From: DASYLJ01 sp964432595
GTDB lineage: Bacteria; Desulfobacterota; Binatia; DP-6
DNA length: 64,000 nucleotides
Direction of reading: 5' to 3'
Assembly: GCA_964432595.1 (NCBI GenBank)
Contig: CAYSOF010000004.1
Span: 186,001 to 250,000, forward strand
Positions 1 to 10,050 of this stretch are shown one piece after another. Under the pieces are notes generated by a model. That model ran no database searches, was not told the origin of the DNA, and saw only the letters and a program-made list of their open reading frames with translations. The stretch's first letter is position 1, and every line of letters begins with the position of its first letter. Position numbers and translations under genes: made by a program.

Positions 1-522
1 GGCGTGCCGACGCACTTCGTGCGCCGCCTGTCCGACCGCGACATGCTGATCCGCGCCTGCGAGATCGTGAAGATCGAGGTCGTCGCCCGGAACCTCATCG
101 CGGGCAGCCTCGCCCAGCGGCTCGGAAAGCCGGAGGGCGACCGCCTGCCGGAGCCCGTGCTCGAGCACTACTACAAGGACGACGCCCTCGGCGATCCGCT
201 GATCAACGACTGGCACATTCGCGTCCTGCGCCTTGCGTCCGCGACGGAAGTGACCAGTATCAACGCGATGGCCCTCAAGGTGAACGCGGTACTGCGCGAG
301 TTCCTCGACGCGCGCGACATCGTCCTCGTCGACATGAAGCTCGAGTTCGGGCGGCACAACGGGACGCTGCTGCTCGCCGACGAGATCGGCCCCGACACTT
401 GCCGCTTCTGGGACAAGTCCACGGGCACCAAGCTCGACAAGGATCGCTTCCGTCGCGACCTCGGCGGCGTCGAGGACGCCTACCAGGAAGCGGCGCGCCG
501 CATCTGTGGAATGGCCGCCTGA
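1..522 (+). CDS. purC: Phosphoribosylaminoimidazole-succinocarboxamide synthase (SAICAR synthetase), 5' truncated
   Basis: PurC joins CAIR and L-aspartate with ATP to give SAICAR, the eighth step of IMP synthesis, in the cytosol. The frame is open to the first base, so about 60-70 N-terminal residues with the ATP-binding loop lie outside the window; 173 residues are visible. Seen are the RNxxAGSLxxRLG-like stretch near visible residues 30-42, the LVDMKLEFG segment, the DEIGPDTCRFWD segment and the KDRFRRDLG motif near the end, all standard for the short bacterial PurC of about 240 residues. The stop TGA is followed immediately by the ATG of purS, so it heads an operon with purS, purQ and purL. 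Identity is secure; the true start cannot be seen. Confidence 0.95.
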   Translation, partial: GVPTHFVRRLSDRDMLIRACEIVKIEVVARNLIAGSLAQRLGKPEGDRLPEPVLEHYYKDDALGDPLINDWHIRVLRLASATEVTSINAMALKVNAVLREFLDARDIVLVDMKLEFGRHNGTLLLADEIGPDTCRFWDKSTGTKLDKDRFRRDLGGVEDAYQEAARRICGMAA

Positions 523-786
523 ATGCCCACCATGCTCGCTCGTGTCTTCGTGACTCCAAAACGCGGCATCCTCGATCCGCAGGGTAAGGCGGTCGAATCG
601 TCGCTGCACACGCTGGGTTTCCCCGAGGTCGGTGACGTCCGGGTCGGCAAGTACATCGAGCTGAGACTACGCGACGTCGAGCGCGACGCGGCGAATCAGC
701 GGGTCCGCGGCATGTGCGAGCAACTGCTCGCGAACGGCGTCATCGAGGACTTCCGGATCGAGCTCGAAGACGGGAGCGCCGCGTAG
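523..786 (+). CDS. purS: Phosphoribosylformylglycinamidine synthase subunit PurS
   Basis: PurS is the small bridging subunit that holds PurQ and PurL together in the three-part FGAM synthase. The 87-residue product has the usual PurS size and pattern: an N-terminal VFVTPKRGILDPQG-like strand, the VGKYIEL core and a C-terminal amphipathic helix. The ATG directly abuts the purC stop, and the stop is one base before purQ, so translation is coupled. Separate purS, purQ and purL genes indicate the small-PurL type enzyme rather than the fused enterobacterial PurL. Confidence 0.93.
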   Translation: MPTMLARVFVTPKRGILDPQGKAVESSLHTLGFPEVGDVRVGKYIELRLRDVERDAANQRVRGMCEQLLANGVIEDFRIELEDGSAA

Positions 787-787
787 C

Positions 788-1524
788 ATGCGCTGGGGCG
801 TGGTCGTGTTTCCGGGCTCGAACGACGACCGTGACACGTTGCGGATGGCGGAGCGCATCCTCGGCGACGAGGCCACCGCGCTCTGGCACAAAGAACGCGA
901 TCTCCGCGGCGTCGATTGCGTCCTCCTACCCGGGGGCTTTTCCTACGGCGACTATCTGCGCTGCGGCGCCATGGCGCGGTTTTCGCCGGTGATGGACGCC
1001 GTCGCCGAGCACGCGCGTGCCGGTGGCCTGGTCCTCGGTATCTGCAACGGCTTCCAGACCCTGTGCGAGGCCGGGCTGCTGCCGGGTGCGCTCATCCGCA
1101 ACCGCGGCCTCCGCTTCGTATGCGACGTCGCCACCGTGCGGGTCGAGACGGCGGACACGCCGTTCACCTACGGCTGTCGCGCGGGCGAGCTGCTGCAGCT
1201 GCCGATCAAGCACGGCGAGGGCTGCTACGTCGCCGACGAGGCGACGTTGGCGCGGCTGGAGGGCGAGGGGCAGGTCGTGTTCCGCTACGCGGATCGCGCG
1301 GGGCGCAGCGTCCCCGAGGCCAACCCGAACGGCTCGCTTGCCAACATCGCGGGCGTCTGCAACCCCGGGCGCAACGTCGTCGGGCTCATGCCGCACCCCG
1401 AGCATGCCGTCGACCGTCTCACCGGGGGCGAGGACGGTGTGAAGCTGTTCCGCTCCGCGCAATCGTGGCTCGGCCGCCGCCCGTCCGAGGCGCGGCGCGA
1501 AGCCACCGTGGTCCCCGGACCCTG

Positions 1525-1525
<1 letters not shown>
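788..1525 (+). CDS. purQ: Phosphoribosylformylglycinamidine synthase subunit PurQ (glutaminase)
   Basis: PurQ is a class I glutamine amidotransferase. It releases ammonia from glutamine and passes it to PurL for FGAM formation. The triad is visible: Cys86 in the GICNGFQ nucleophile elbow, and His203 and Glu205 in the MPHPEH segment. The oxyanion glycines of LLPGGFSYGD lie near residue 50. At 245 residues it is slightly longer than usual (about 225-230) because of an Arg-rich tail after the conserved fold. It starts one base after purS, and its stop shares a base with the purL ATG. Confidence 0.95.
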
Positions 1526-3732
<2,207 letters not shown>

Positions 3733-3764
3733 CCGCTCGTCGGATACAGTCGGAGGACCGGGCC

Positions 3765-5177
3765 ATGTTCGACAAGTTCCACGAGGAGTGTGGTGTCGTC
3801 GGGGTCTACGGACACCCCGAGGCGGCGACGCTGGCCTATCTGAGCCTGTACGCGCTGCAGCACCGCGGCCAGGAATCGGCCGGCATCGTGGCGTCGAACG
3901 GGGACGCGCTGATCGCCCATCGCGGCATGGGGCTCGTCGCGGACATCTTCGGCGAGGACATGCTGTCGAAGCTCGAGGGCCGCCTGGCCATCGGCCACAA
4001 CCGCTATTCGACGGCCGGATCGACGGTCTTGAAGAACTGTCAGCCCTTCGTCGTCGAGTGGGCACGGGGTGCGCTCGCGATCGCGCACAACGGCAACCTG
4101 GTGAACGCGGACGCGCTGCGCTCGCAGCTCGAGGCGCGCGGTTCGATCTTCCAGTCGACGTCGGACACCGAGGTGATCATCCACCTGATCGCGGCGTCGT
4201 CCGCCGACACGCTCCTCGGCCGTATCATCGACGCGCTGTCGCAGGTCCGCGGCGCGTACTCGCTCGTGTTCCTCACGGAGACCCAGGTGATCGCCGCGCG
4301 CGACCCCCACGGGTTCCGCCCGCTCGTGCTGGGGCACGTCGGCGACGCCACCGTGGTGACGAGCGAGACGTGTGCGCTCGACCTGGTGGATGCGACGTAC
4401 GACCGCGAAGTCGCGCCCGGCGAGATCCTCGTCATCGACGAGCACGGGATCGAATCGGTGCGTCCGTTCCCACCGGTCGCGGCGCACCACTGCGTGTTCG
4501 AGTACGTGTACTTCGCGCGCCCCGACAGCCAGATCTACGGCCGCAACGTCTACGAGGTGCGGAAGTCGCTCGGCCGTCAGCTCGCGCGCGAGAGCGGCGT
4601 TCCAGCGGACATCGTCATTCCCGTACCAGACTCGGGTGTGCCCGCGGCGATCGGTTTCGCCGAGGAGGCGGGGCTGCCCTTCGAGATGGGACTCATCCGC
4701 AACCATTACGTCGGTCGCACCTTCATCGAGCCCACCAGCTCGATCCGCAACTTCGGCGTCAAGGTCAAGCTGAACGCGTTGCGCGAGGTGCTCGACGGCA
4801 AGCGCGTCGTCGTCGTCGACGATTCGATCGTGCGCGGGACGACCAGCCGGAAGCTCGTGCACATGCTGCGCCAGGCGGGTGCGCGCGAGGTCCACATGCG
4901 GATCAGCTCGCCGCCGACGACGAACCCGTGCTTCTACGGCATCGACACGCCGACGAAGGAAGAGCTGATCGCCTCGACGCACACGCTCGAGGACACGCGG
5001 CAGTTCCTCGGTGCGGACTCGCTGGCGTACTTGTCGCTCGAAGGCCTGTACGCCTTCACCGGCGGCCGCGGGAACGGGTTCTGCGACGCGTGTTTCACGG
5101 GCCGGTATCCCGTGGCTCTCGACGAAGAGCACCGCTCACGCCAGCTGCACCTCTTCGAAGCGCGCGAGCGCGCCTAA
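3765..5177 (+). CDS. purF: Amidophosphoribosyltransferase, Fe-S propeptide type
   Basis: PurF commits PRPP to purine synthesis by making phosphoribosylamine with glutamine nitrogen. An eight-residue propeptide precedes Cys9, the N-terminal nucleophile exposed by self-cleavage. The PRPP-binding loop VVVDDSIVRGTT is present near residue 350. Four cysteines (HHC, NPC and the FCDAC pair) sit where the Bacillus-type enzyme binds its structural [4Fe-4S] cluster, so an oxygen-sensitive Fe-S form is likely. A GGAGG ribosome site at 3752-3756 precedes the ATG. The TAA at 5175-5177 overlaps the nadB stop codon on the other strand. Confidence 0.95.
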   Translation: MFDKFHEECGVVGVYGHPEAATLAYLSLYALQHRGQESAGIVASNGDALIAHRGMGLVADIFGEDMLSKLEGRLAIGHNRYSTAGSTVLKNCQPFVVEWARGALAIAHNGNLVNADALRSQLEARGSIFQSTSDTEVIIHLIAASSADTLLGRIIDALSQVRGAYSLVFLTETQVIAARDPHGFRPLVLGHVGDATVVTSETCALDLVDATYDREVAPGEILVIDEHGIESVRPFPPVAAHHCVFEYVYFARPDSQIYGRNVYEVRKSLGRQLARESGVPADIVIPVPDSGVPAAIGFAEEAGLPFEMGLIRNHYVGRTFIEPTSSIRNFGVKVKLNALREVLDGKRVVVVDDSIVRGTTSRKLVHMLRQAGAREVHMRISSPPTTNPCFYGIDTPTKEELIASTHTLEDTRQFLGADSLAYLSLEGLYAFTGGRGNGFCDACFTGRYPVALDEEHRSRQLHLFEARERA

Positions 5178-6799
5178 ACGACGGGGACCGGCGTTCCTGC
5201 GGGCCCCCTGCGCACGACGGTGTCCCGCACCCACGCCGGATCCGTATCCGGGTGGTCGATGGTGTAGTGCAGCCCGCGGCTCTCGTGCCGCAGCTGCGCG
5301 GACGCGATGATGATCTCCGCCACGGTCGCGATGTTGCGCAGCTCCGCGAGGTCGTCGGTCAGCAACACGTGCCAGTAGTAGATGCGGATCTCGTCCTGCA
5401 GGAGCCGGATGCGCTGGCGGGCGCGCTCGAGCCGGCGATCGCTGCGCACGATGCCGACGTAGTTCCACATGAAGCGGCGGATCTCGTCCCAGTTCTGGGT
5501 GACGACGACGGACTCGTCGCTGGCGGTGGCGCGTCCGGGATCCCAGCGCGCGATCGTGGGCGGCGTCGCGCGATCGCTGGCAAGCGTGGCGCGCACGTGG
5601 TCCGCCGCGCGATGCGCGAACACGAGCGCTTCGAGCAGCGAGTTCGACGCGAGACGGTTGGCACCGTGCAGTCCCGTCGACGCCACTTCGCCGCACGCGT
5701 AGAGCCGGGGCAGGGCCGTGCGCCCGTGCAGGTCCGTGCGAACGCCGCCGCAGGAGTAGTGCGCGGCGGGCACGACCGGCACGGGTGCCTTCGTCAGATC
5801 GAAGCCGAAGCGCAAGCAGCGCTCGTGGACGGTCGGGAAGCGGCGGCGAACCCAATCGGGCTCGCGGTGGCTGATGTCGAGGAAGACGCACTCGTAGCCG
5901 TGCACCTTCATCTCGTTGTCGATGGCGCGGGCGACGATGTCGCGCGGCGCCAGCTCGGCGCGGGCATGGTAGCGGTCCATGAATCGCTCGCCGTCGGGAC
6001 GCCGGAGGACGGCGCCTTCGCCGCGCAACGCCTCGGTCAGCAGGAACGACTTGGCCGCGGGATGGAAGAGGCACGTCGGGTGGAACTGGACGAACTCCAT
6101 GTTCGCGACCGGTGCGCCGGCGCGATACGCCATCGCCACGCCGTCGCCCGTCGCGACGTCCGGATTCGACGTGTAGAGGTACACCTTCCCGGCGCCGCCC
6201 GTGCAGAGCACCGTCGCGCGCGCGAGCAGCCGATGGACGCGGCGCGTGCCGCGGTCGAGGACGTAGGCGCCCCAGCAGGCGCTCGGTTCGCCGCCGCGGT
6301 CGAGCAGCAGGTCGACGGCCAGGTGGTTCTCGAGGATCGTGATGTTCGGCGCCGCCCGCACGGCCTCGGTGAGCGCGCGGATGATCTCGTGCCCGGTGGC
6401 GTCGAGCGCGTGGAGGATGCGGCGCTGCGAGTGACCGCCTTCCTGGCCGAGGTCGTACTCGCGGTCCTCGGGATCGCCACGGAGATCGAAGTTGGTCCCG
6501 CGCGCGATCAGGTCGCGGACGCGGTCCGGGCCTTCGCGGACGACAGTCTCCACCGTCTCGCGGCGGCAGAGGCCGGCGCCGGCCACGAGCGTGTCGTCGA
6601 TGTGGGACTCGAAGCTGTCCTCGGGGCTCCAGACGGACGCGATGCCGCCCTGGGCGTACTGGCTCGAGCTTTCGGGCAGGCGGTCCTTCGAGAGGAGCAC
6701 GACCCGCCCGGCAGGGGCGCATTCGAGGGCACAGGTGAGGCCGGCGATGCCGCTGCCGACGACCAGGACGTCGCAATCCATACCGATGGGAGGGCACAT
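5174..6799 (-). CDS. nadB: L-aspartate oxidase
   Basis: NadB oxidises L-aspartate to iminoaspartate with FAD, the first step of bacterial NAD synthesis. The 541-residue protein shows the GSGIAG dinucleotide motif near residue 16, the SSSQYAQGG loop, the GGHSxRR substrate segment, and the C-terminal FAD contacts CGEVASTGLHGANRLASNS. The fumarate reductase-like C-terminal helical domain follows. ATG 6799 has a GGAG six to seven bases upstream; a second ATG at 6781 gives a start that also fits the family. No nadA or nadC is adjacent. It converges on purF with overlapping stop codons. Confidence 0.94.
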   Translation of the reverse strand: MCPPIGMDCDVLVVGSGIAGLTCALECAPAGRVVLLSKDRLPESSSQYAQGGIASVWSPEDSFESHIDDTLVAGAGLCRRETVETVVREGPDRVRDLIARGTNFDLRGDPEDREYDLGQEGGHSQRRILHALDATGHEIIRALTEAVRAAPNITILENHLAVDLLLDRGGEPSACWGAYVLDRGTRRVHRLLARATVLCTGGAGKVYLYTSNPDVATGDGVAMAYRAGAPVANMEFVQFHPTCLFHPAAKSFLLTEALRGEGAVLRRPDGERFMDRYHARAELAPRDIVARAIDNEMKVHGYECVFLDISHREPDWVRRRFPTVHERCLRFGFDLTKAPVPVVPAAHYSCGGVRTDLHGRTALPRLYACGEVASTGLHGANRLASNSLLEALVFAHRAADHVRATLASDRATPPTIARWDPGRATASDESVVVTQNWDEIRRFMWNYVGIVRSDRRLERARQRIRLLQDEIRIYYWHVLLTDDLAELRNIATVAEIIIASAQLRHESRGLHYTIDHPDTDPAWVRDTVVRRGPAGTPVPVV

Positions 6800-6849
6800 T
6801 TCAGTGCTCCCGGGGACGGGTCAAGGGCGCTACAATCTCCGGCCCCGGT

Positions 6850-6879
6850 TTGATTTCCGCGCGCATCGCTGGCTAAGGT
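6850..6879 (+). promoter_or_regulatory. Promoter for the lytic transglycosylase gene
   Basis: TTGATT at 6850-6855 and TAAGGT at 6874-6879 are 18 bases apart. The start ATG at 6889 follows nine bases after the -10 box, so the mRNA would have almost no leader. Seen in sequence; function inferred. Confidence 0.4.
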
Positions 6880-6888
6880 GTGCGCCGG

Positions 6889-7542
6889 ATGCGGGCGGTG
6901 TTGCTGGGAGCGGTCCTGGCAGGGACCCTCGGAATGACCGCAGGGCTCGCGCGGGCGGACATCTACCTGTACCGCGACGCGCAGGGGGCCCTGCACTTCA
7001 CCAACGCACCCGCCGCGCGCGGCGGGCAGCTGGTCGTGAAGGAGAACATTCGGCGTCAGCCGGCGCCGCGTGTGCTCGCCGTCGGTGCGGGCGGGGCGCG
7101 GAAGGCGGGCATGAAGGGGACGAGCCTCACGCCCTACGACAGCCTGATCCGCGAGATTGCCGACCGGCACGAGGTCGAGTATGCGCTCGTGAAGGCGGTC
7201 ATCAAGGCCGAGTCGGGCTTCGATCGGCTAGCGGTCTCCCGCGCGGGTGCGCAGGGTCTCATGCAGCTCATGCCAGGAACGGCGGCGCAACATCAGGTAC
7301 GCGATGCGTTCGGCGCGCGCGACAACATCGAGGGTGGCGTGCGTCACCTGCGCATGTTGCTCGACCGCTACGGCGGCAATCTTCCGCTGACGCTGGCCGC
7401 CTACAACGCGGGGCAGACCACGGTCGAGAACGCCGGCGGCGTGCCGGCCATCCGGGAGACGCGCGAGTATCTCGCACGGGTTCTGCGGTACCGGCTCAAC
7501 TACCTGCGGGAGAGTGCCGGTGTCCTCGAGGCCCGTCGCTGA
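6889..7542 (+). CDS. Lytic transglycosylase (DUF4124 plus SLT domain)
   Basis: This is a secreted murein-cleaving enzyme of the soluble lytic transglycosylase family, acting in the periplasm. Residues 1-23 form a signal peptide ending ARA. A DUF4124 segment (DIYLYRD...LHFTN) covers about residues 24-45. The SLT domain covers about 85-210, with catalytic Glu108 in the KAESGF motif, then GAQGLMQLMP and AAYNAG. ATG 6889 is preferred over the in-frame GTG at 6880 because the promoter-like -10 box leaves only nine bases before it. Its 3' end overlaps pgsA by about 29 bases, so the two are co-expressed. Confidence 0.88.
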   Translation: MRAVLLGAVLAGTLGMTAGLARADIYLYRDAQGALHFTNAPAARGGQLVVKENIRRQPAPRVLAVGAGGARKAGMKGTSLTPYDSLIREIADRHEVEYALVKAVIKAESGFDRLAVSRAGAQGLMQLMPGTAAQHQVRDAFGARDNIEGGVRHLRMLLDRYGGNLPLTLAAYNAGQTTVENAGGVPAIRETREYLARVLRYRLNYLRESAGVLEARR

Positions 7543-8134
7543 GGCCGCGGTCCGGGGCGTCGGCGTCACCGCGCTTCCGAACGTCCTGAGCCTCATCCGG
7601 ATCGGCCTCGTGCCGATCGTCGTCGTGGTGCTCATGTGGCCCGGGCCGGCGGCCCGCTGGCTCGCTGCGATGCTCTTTCTGGCGGCCTGCATCACCGACT
7701 TCTTCGACGGGTGGATCGCGCGCCGTCACGGCATCACGAGCACGCTCGGCCAGTTCCTCGATCCGCTGGCCGACAAGCTGATCGTCGTCGCGGTGCTGAT
7801 CATGCTGGCCGCGATGCCGCCCGAGCCCCGCGTGCCCGCGTGGATGGCGGTGGTCATCGCCCTCCGCGAGCTGGCGGTGACGGGGCTCCGCAGCATCGCC
7901 TCGTCGCGGGGCATCGTCGTCGCGGCCGACGAGCTCGGGAAGTACAAGATGATCTTCCAGATGTTCGCCCTGGAGTCGCTGCTGATCCACTACGAGTACC
8001 CGATCCCGTTCATCGGGCTCAGCATCGACTTCCATGCGGCCGGGATGCGATTCCTCTGGGTCGCGCTGGCCCTCGCCGTGTGGTCGGCCGTCGACTACTA
8101 CGTCCGCGTCCTGCGGCAGATCGACCTGGATTGA
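7514..8134 (+). CDS. pgsA: CDP-diacylglycerol--glycerol-3-phosphate 3-phosphatidyltransferase
   Basis: PgsA makes phosphatidylglycerol phosphate from CDP-diacylglycerol and glycerol-3-phosphate in the inner membrane. The CDP-alcohol phosphotransferase signature is complete: Asp62, Asp65, Gly66, Ala69, Arg70, Gly79, Asp83 and Asp87. Several hydrophobic helices surround it. The 206-residue size is close to that of known PgsA proteins. The likely start is a GTG at 7514 (or GTG 7520) inside the end of the transglycosylase gene. It is one of two CDP-alcohol transferases in the window; the other lies beside inositol-phosphate synthase. Confidence 0.88.
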   Translation: MPVSSRPVAEAAVRGVGVTALPNVLSLIRIGLVPIVVVVLMWPGPAARWLAAMLFLAACITDFFDGWIARRHGITSTLGQFLDPLADKLIVVAVLIMLAAMPPEPRVPAWMAVVIALRELAVTGLRSIASSRGIVVAADELGKYKMIFQMFALESLLIHYEYPIPFIGLSIDFHAAGMRFLWVALALAVWSAVDYYVRVLRQIDLD

Positions 8135-8151
8135 GGCGAGGGTGCTCGCGG

Positions 8152-8179
8152 TTGACTCCCATCGACCGCGTGGTATCTA
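8152..8179 (+). promoter_or_regulatory. Promoter for tRNA-Gly
   Basis: TTGACT at 8152-8157 and TATCTA at 8174-8179 are 16 bases apart, and the tRNA begins 15 bases after the -10 box. This is a classic sigma-70 arrangement for a stable RNA gene. Confidence 0.6.
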
Positions 8180-8194
8180 CTCGCCCTTCGCTCT

Positions 8195-8268
8195 GCGGGT
8201 GTAGCTCAGTTGGCTAGAGCGTGTGCTTGCCAAGCACAAGGTCGCCGGTTCGACCCCGGTCACCCGCT
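8195..8268 (+). tRNA. tRNA-Gly (anticodon GCC)
   Basis: A 74-base cloverleaf can be folded by eye. The acceptor stem GCGGGTG pairs perfectly with CACCCGC and the discriminator base is T. The D-arm TAGCTCAGTTGGCTAGAGC is canonical, and the anticodon stem TGTGC/GCACA encloses TTGCCAA with GCC at 8229-8231. The T-arm has the loop TTCGACC. CCA is not encoded, so the CCA-adding enzyme must complete it. It reads GGC and GGT glycine codons. Confidence 0.97.
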
Positions 8269-8293
8269 CTCAGAAGCTCCGGTCAGTTGGATG

Positions 8294-8335
8294 GACCGGT
8301 CTCGACGGATCACGTCCGGTCGAGACCGGTCTTTT
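8294..8335 (+). terminator. Rho-independent terminator after tRNA-Gly
   Basis: Arms of 13 bases (8294-8306 and 8319-8331) are perfectly complementary and are followed by TTTT at 8332-8335. The hairpin ends the pgsA/tRNA unit and lies just before the convergent small gene at 8348. Confidence 0.85.
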
Positions 8336-8347
8336 CCGTTCCGTGGC

Positions 8348-8665
8348 CTAGCTTCGATCGCGGTAGGCCTGCAGCAATAGCCGGACGACGTCCTGCATCA
8401 TGCCGTGCGCGTCGCCGACGAGTGCCTTCGCGAGAAAGGCGCTCACGCGGCGATCGGTGTCCGACGTCGCCGAGCGCTCGTCCTCGACGCGGCGGCCGTA
8501 GGCGGTGACCTCCTGGTGGAGCGCCTGCCACTGGTCCTTCGGGATCGTCCCGCGGCCCATGTCGCGCACGCGCCGCGACAGCGACGCGACCGCGTCCGAC
8601 GCGCGCCCCTCCTCGCGGAGCTGCGTCACGACTTCGTCCATCAGATCGAGCGCCGGGGTGTCCAT
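8348..8665 (-). CDS. Small hypothetical helical protein
   Basis: This 105-residue protein is not recognised. It is charged, predicted to be almost all helix by its residue pattern, and lacks cysteines, a signal peptide and membrane segments. A good GAGGAG ribosome site lies eight bases before ATG 8665, which supports real translation. It stands alone between the tRNA terminator and a decayed cupin gene. An adaptor or regulatory role is possible, but nothing in the sequence identifies one. Confidence 0.6.
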   Translation of the reverse strand: MDTPALDLMDEVVTQLREEGRASDAVASLSRRVRDMGRGTIPKDQWQALHQEVTAYGRRVEDERSATSDTDRRVSAFLAKALVGDAHGMMQDVVRLLLQAYRDRS

Positions 8666-8794
8666 GGACGCGACTCCTCGCAGCGCCCGGCGAACGACGC
8701 AAGCACCTTCGAAGTGACCGGTCGATCAGCTCGCGCAGGCGGGCGCCGGGGCGTCGTGCGCCGGTGGGCTGCCCTGCGGCAGTCGCCGAGGGGG

Positions 8795-9044
8795 CGAGTC
8801 GGCGTCCCGGACCGGACCACCGCGATCAGCGCGCCGTCGTGGAACTGCCAGCCGGTCGAGCCGCCGGGCGCGATCGTGATCTTTCGACCGTGACGCTGCC
8901 GCTGGCATGCGACGAGCCCGTCGCCCGGACGGCGGCGCTCACGCCGCCGCCCGGGACCGCCCCAACGAGGCGCTGGACCAGCGCGACGAGGAGCCACCAC
9001 GTCACGCCCGGGAGATGTTGCTTGCTCGACAAGCCCATCTCCAT
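8795..9044 (-). pseudogene. Decayed cupin-domain gene remnant
   Basis: Reading leftward, ATG 9044 opens a stretch with a hydrophobic leader (WWLLVALVQRLVGAV) ending near VTVE. In another frame the text becomes ITIAPGGSTGW...HDG...VVRSGTPTR, close to the first conserved motif of secreted cupins, which usually read GGxTGWHxHxGPxxxVVxSGTLT. The metal histidines are reduced (W-Q-F-H) and the second cupin motif is absent. The frame change and missing middle mean no intact protein. Assignment rests on motif resemblance only. Confidence 0.42.
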
Positions 9045-9117
9045 GTCCTCGCCGCGGACTACGCCCAGCCCCGACCGTCGGATGCAGCGCGGCATGTCGC
9101 TCGGCCATCCGGACGGG

Positions 9118-9123
9118 TATGCT
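9118..9123 (+). promoter_or_regulatory. -10 box of the anti-sigma gene
   Basis: TATGCT at 9118-9123 lies eight bases before GTG 9132. No clear -35 box is present; an essentially leaderless transcript is inferred. Confidence 0.35.
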
Positions 9124-9131
9124 GCCGCCGC

Positions 9132-10037
9132 GTGACACACGAGGAGGTGCGTCCGCTGCTCCCGGCCTACGCGGCCGGCACGCTACCGGACGAGCTGGTC
9201 GAGCAGGTGCGGGCGCACCTCGCCTCCGGCTGCCTCCCGTGCCTCGGGACGATCTACGAGCATCCCGTCGGGCTGCCGCGGCCGCGTCGCCCCATCCACG
9301 AGCCGTCGCGCGGCGTCCTGCCCATCATGATTCTCGCGGGCGTGACCGTCGTCGCCGCGGGCGGCTGGGCATGGAACGCCTGGCGGCTCCGCACCGAGCG
9401 CGCCGACCATGCATGGGCCCTCGCGAGCGAGCGCGCCCGGCTGACGGCCATGGCCGACGAGCGGGCCGAGATCGCCACCCGCCTCGCCGCGCTCGAGCGC
9501 GACGCCGGCTCGGCACGACGGCGCGTGGACGAGGCCGTCGGCGCCCACGGCGATTCCGAAGCCGAGCGGGCGCGGCTGGAAGGGGCACTCGCCGAGGCGC
9601 AGCGCCGGCTCGACGACGCCGAGCGCGACCTCGCCCGGCGCGACCGTCGCATCGGCCGCCTCCTGGCCGGCGTGGACGCGAAGCAGCCGCTGCGCGAGAT
9701 GCTCGACGCCCCAGGCCTGCAGCTGGTGCGGCTGGAGCCCGCGGGGCTCTTCCGCGACGTCCGCGGGCACGTCCTGTGGAATCCGGCGGCGGGAACGCTC
9801 GTCGTGTACGCCTACGACCTGCCGCAGCTACAGGGTGATCGGGCCTACCGGCTCCGCCTCGTCGTCGACGGCCAGGTCGTCCGGCCGGAGATGCCGCTGT
9901 CGCGCGACCGCTCCGGGCTCGGGGTGGCGACGGTCCGCATCAATGGAAATCCCGCACGCCTGGCTGAAGTGCAGGTCGTGCGGGATCCCGGTGAAGAACC
10001 CGTGCTCGCGGGCCGCTTGAGCCCGCGAGCCGGGTGA
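9132..10037 (+). CDS. Orphan anti-sigma factor, zinc-finger plus RskA-like domain
   Basis: This is probably a membrane-anchored anti-sigma factor. Residues 1-38 resemble the anti-sigma zinc finger, with His3, a second His and a C-x2-C pair (HLASGCLPC). One membrane helix follows near residues 65-80 (MILAGVTVVAAGGWAW). A long Arg/Glu/Ala-rich coiled coil spans about 85-185. The C-terminal 100 residues match the RskA pattern: a VLWNPAAGTLVVYAYDLPQL strand pair, then a Y-R-L-R-L-V-V-D-G strand. GTG 9132 is used because homology starts there and a -10 box is close by. No ECF sigma gene is adjacent, which is unusual. Confidence 0.7.
   Translation: MTHEEVRPLLPAYAAGTLPDELVEQVRAHLASGCLPCLGTIYEHPVGLPRPRRPIHEPSRGVLPIMILAGVTVVAAGGWAWNAWRLRTERADHAWALASERARLTAMADERAEIATRLAALERDAGSARRRVDEAVGAHGDSEAERARLEGALAEAQRRLDDAERDLARRDRRIGRLLAGVDAKQPLREMLDAPGLQLVRLEPAGLFRDVRGHVLWNPAAGTLVVYAYDLPQLQGDRAYRLRLVVDGQVVRPEMPLSRDRSGLGVATVRINGNPARLAEVQVVRDPGEEPVLAGRLSPRAG
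10004..10030. terminator. Hairpin at the convergent gene end
   Basis: A perfect 10-base inverted repeat (10004-10013 with 10021-10030) with a 7-base loop overlaps the 3' end of the anti-sigma gene and precedes the convergent Cys-rich gene end. It has no T-run, so termination is only inferred; it could serve both strands. Confidence 0.35.
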
Positions 10038-10050
10038 ATCGCGCGGTCGG

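Noticed and set aside
6796..6836. A promoter for nadB from the leftward TTGACC box
   Set aside because: The matching -10 region overlaps the ATG and resembles no consensus; TACAAT nearby is on the other strand and too far from its gene.
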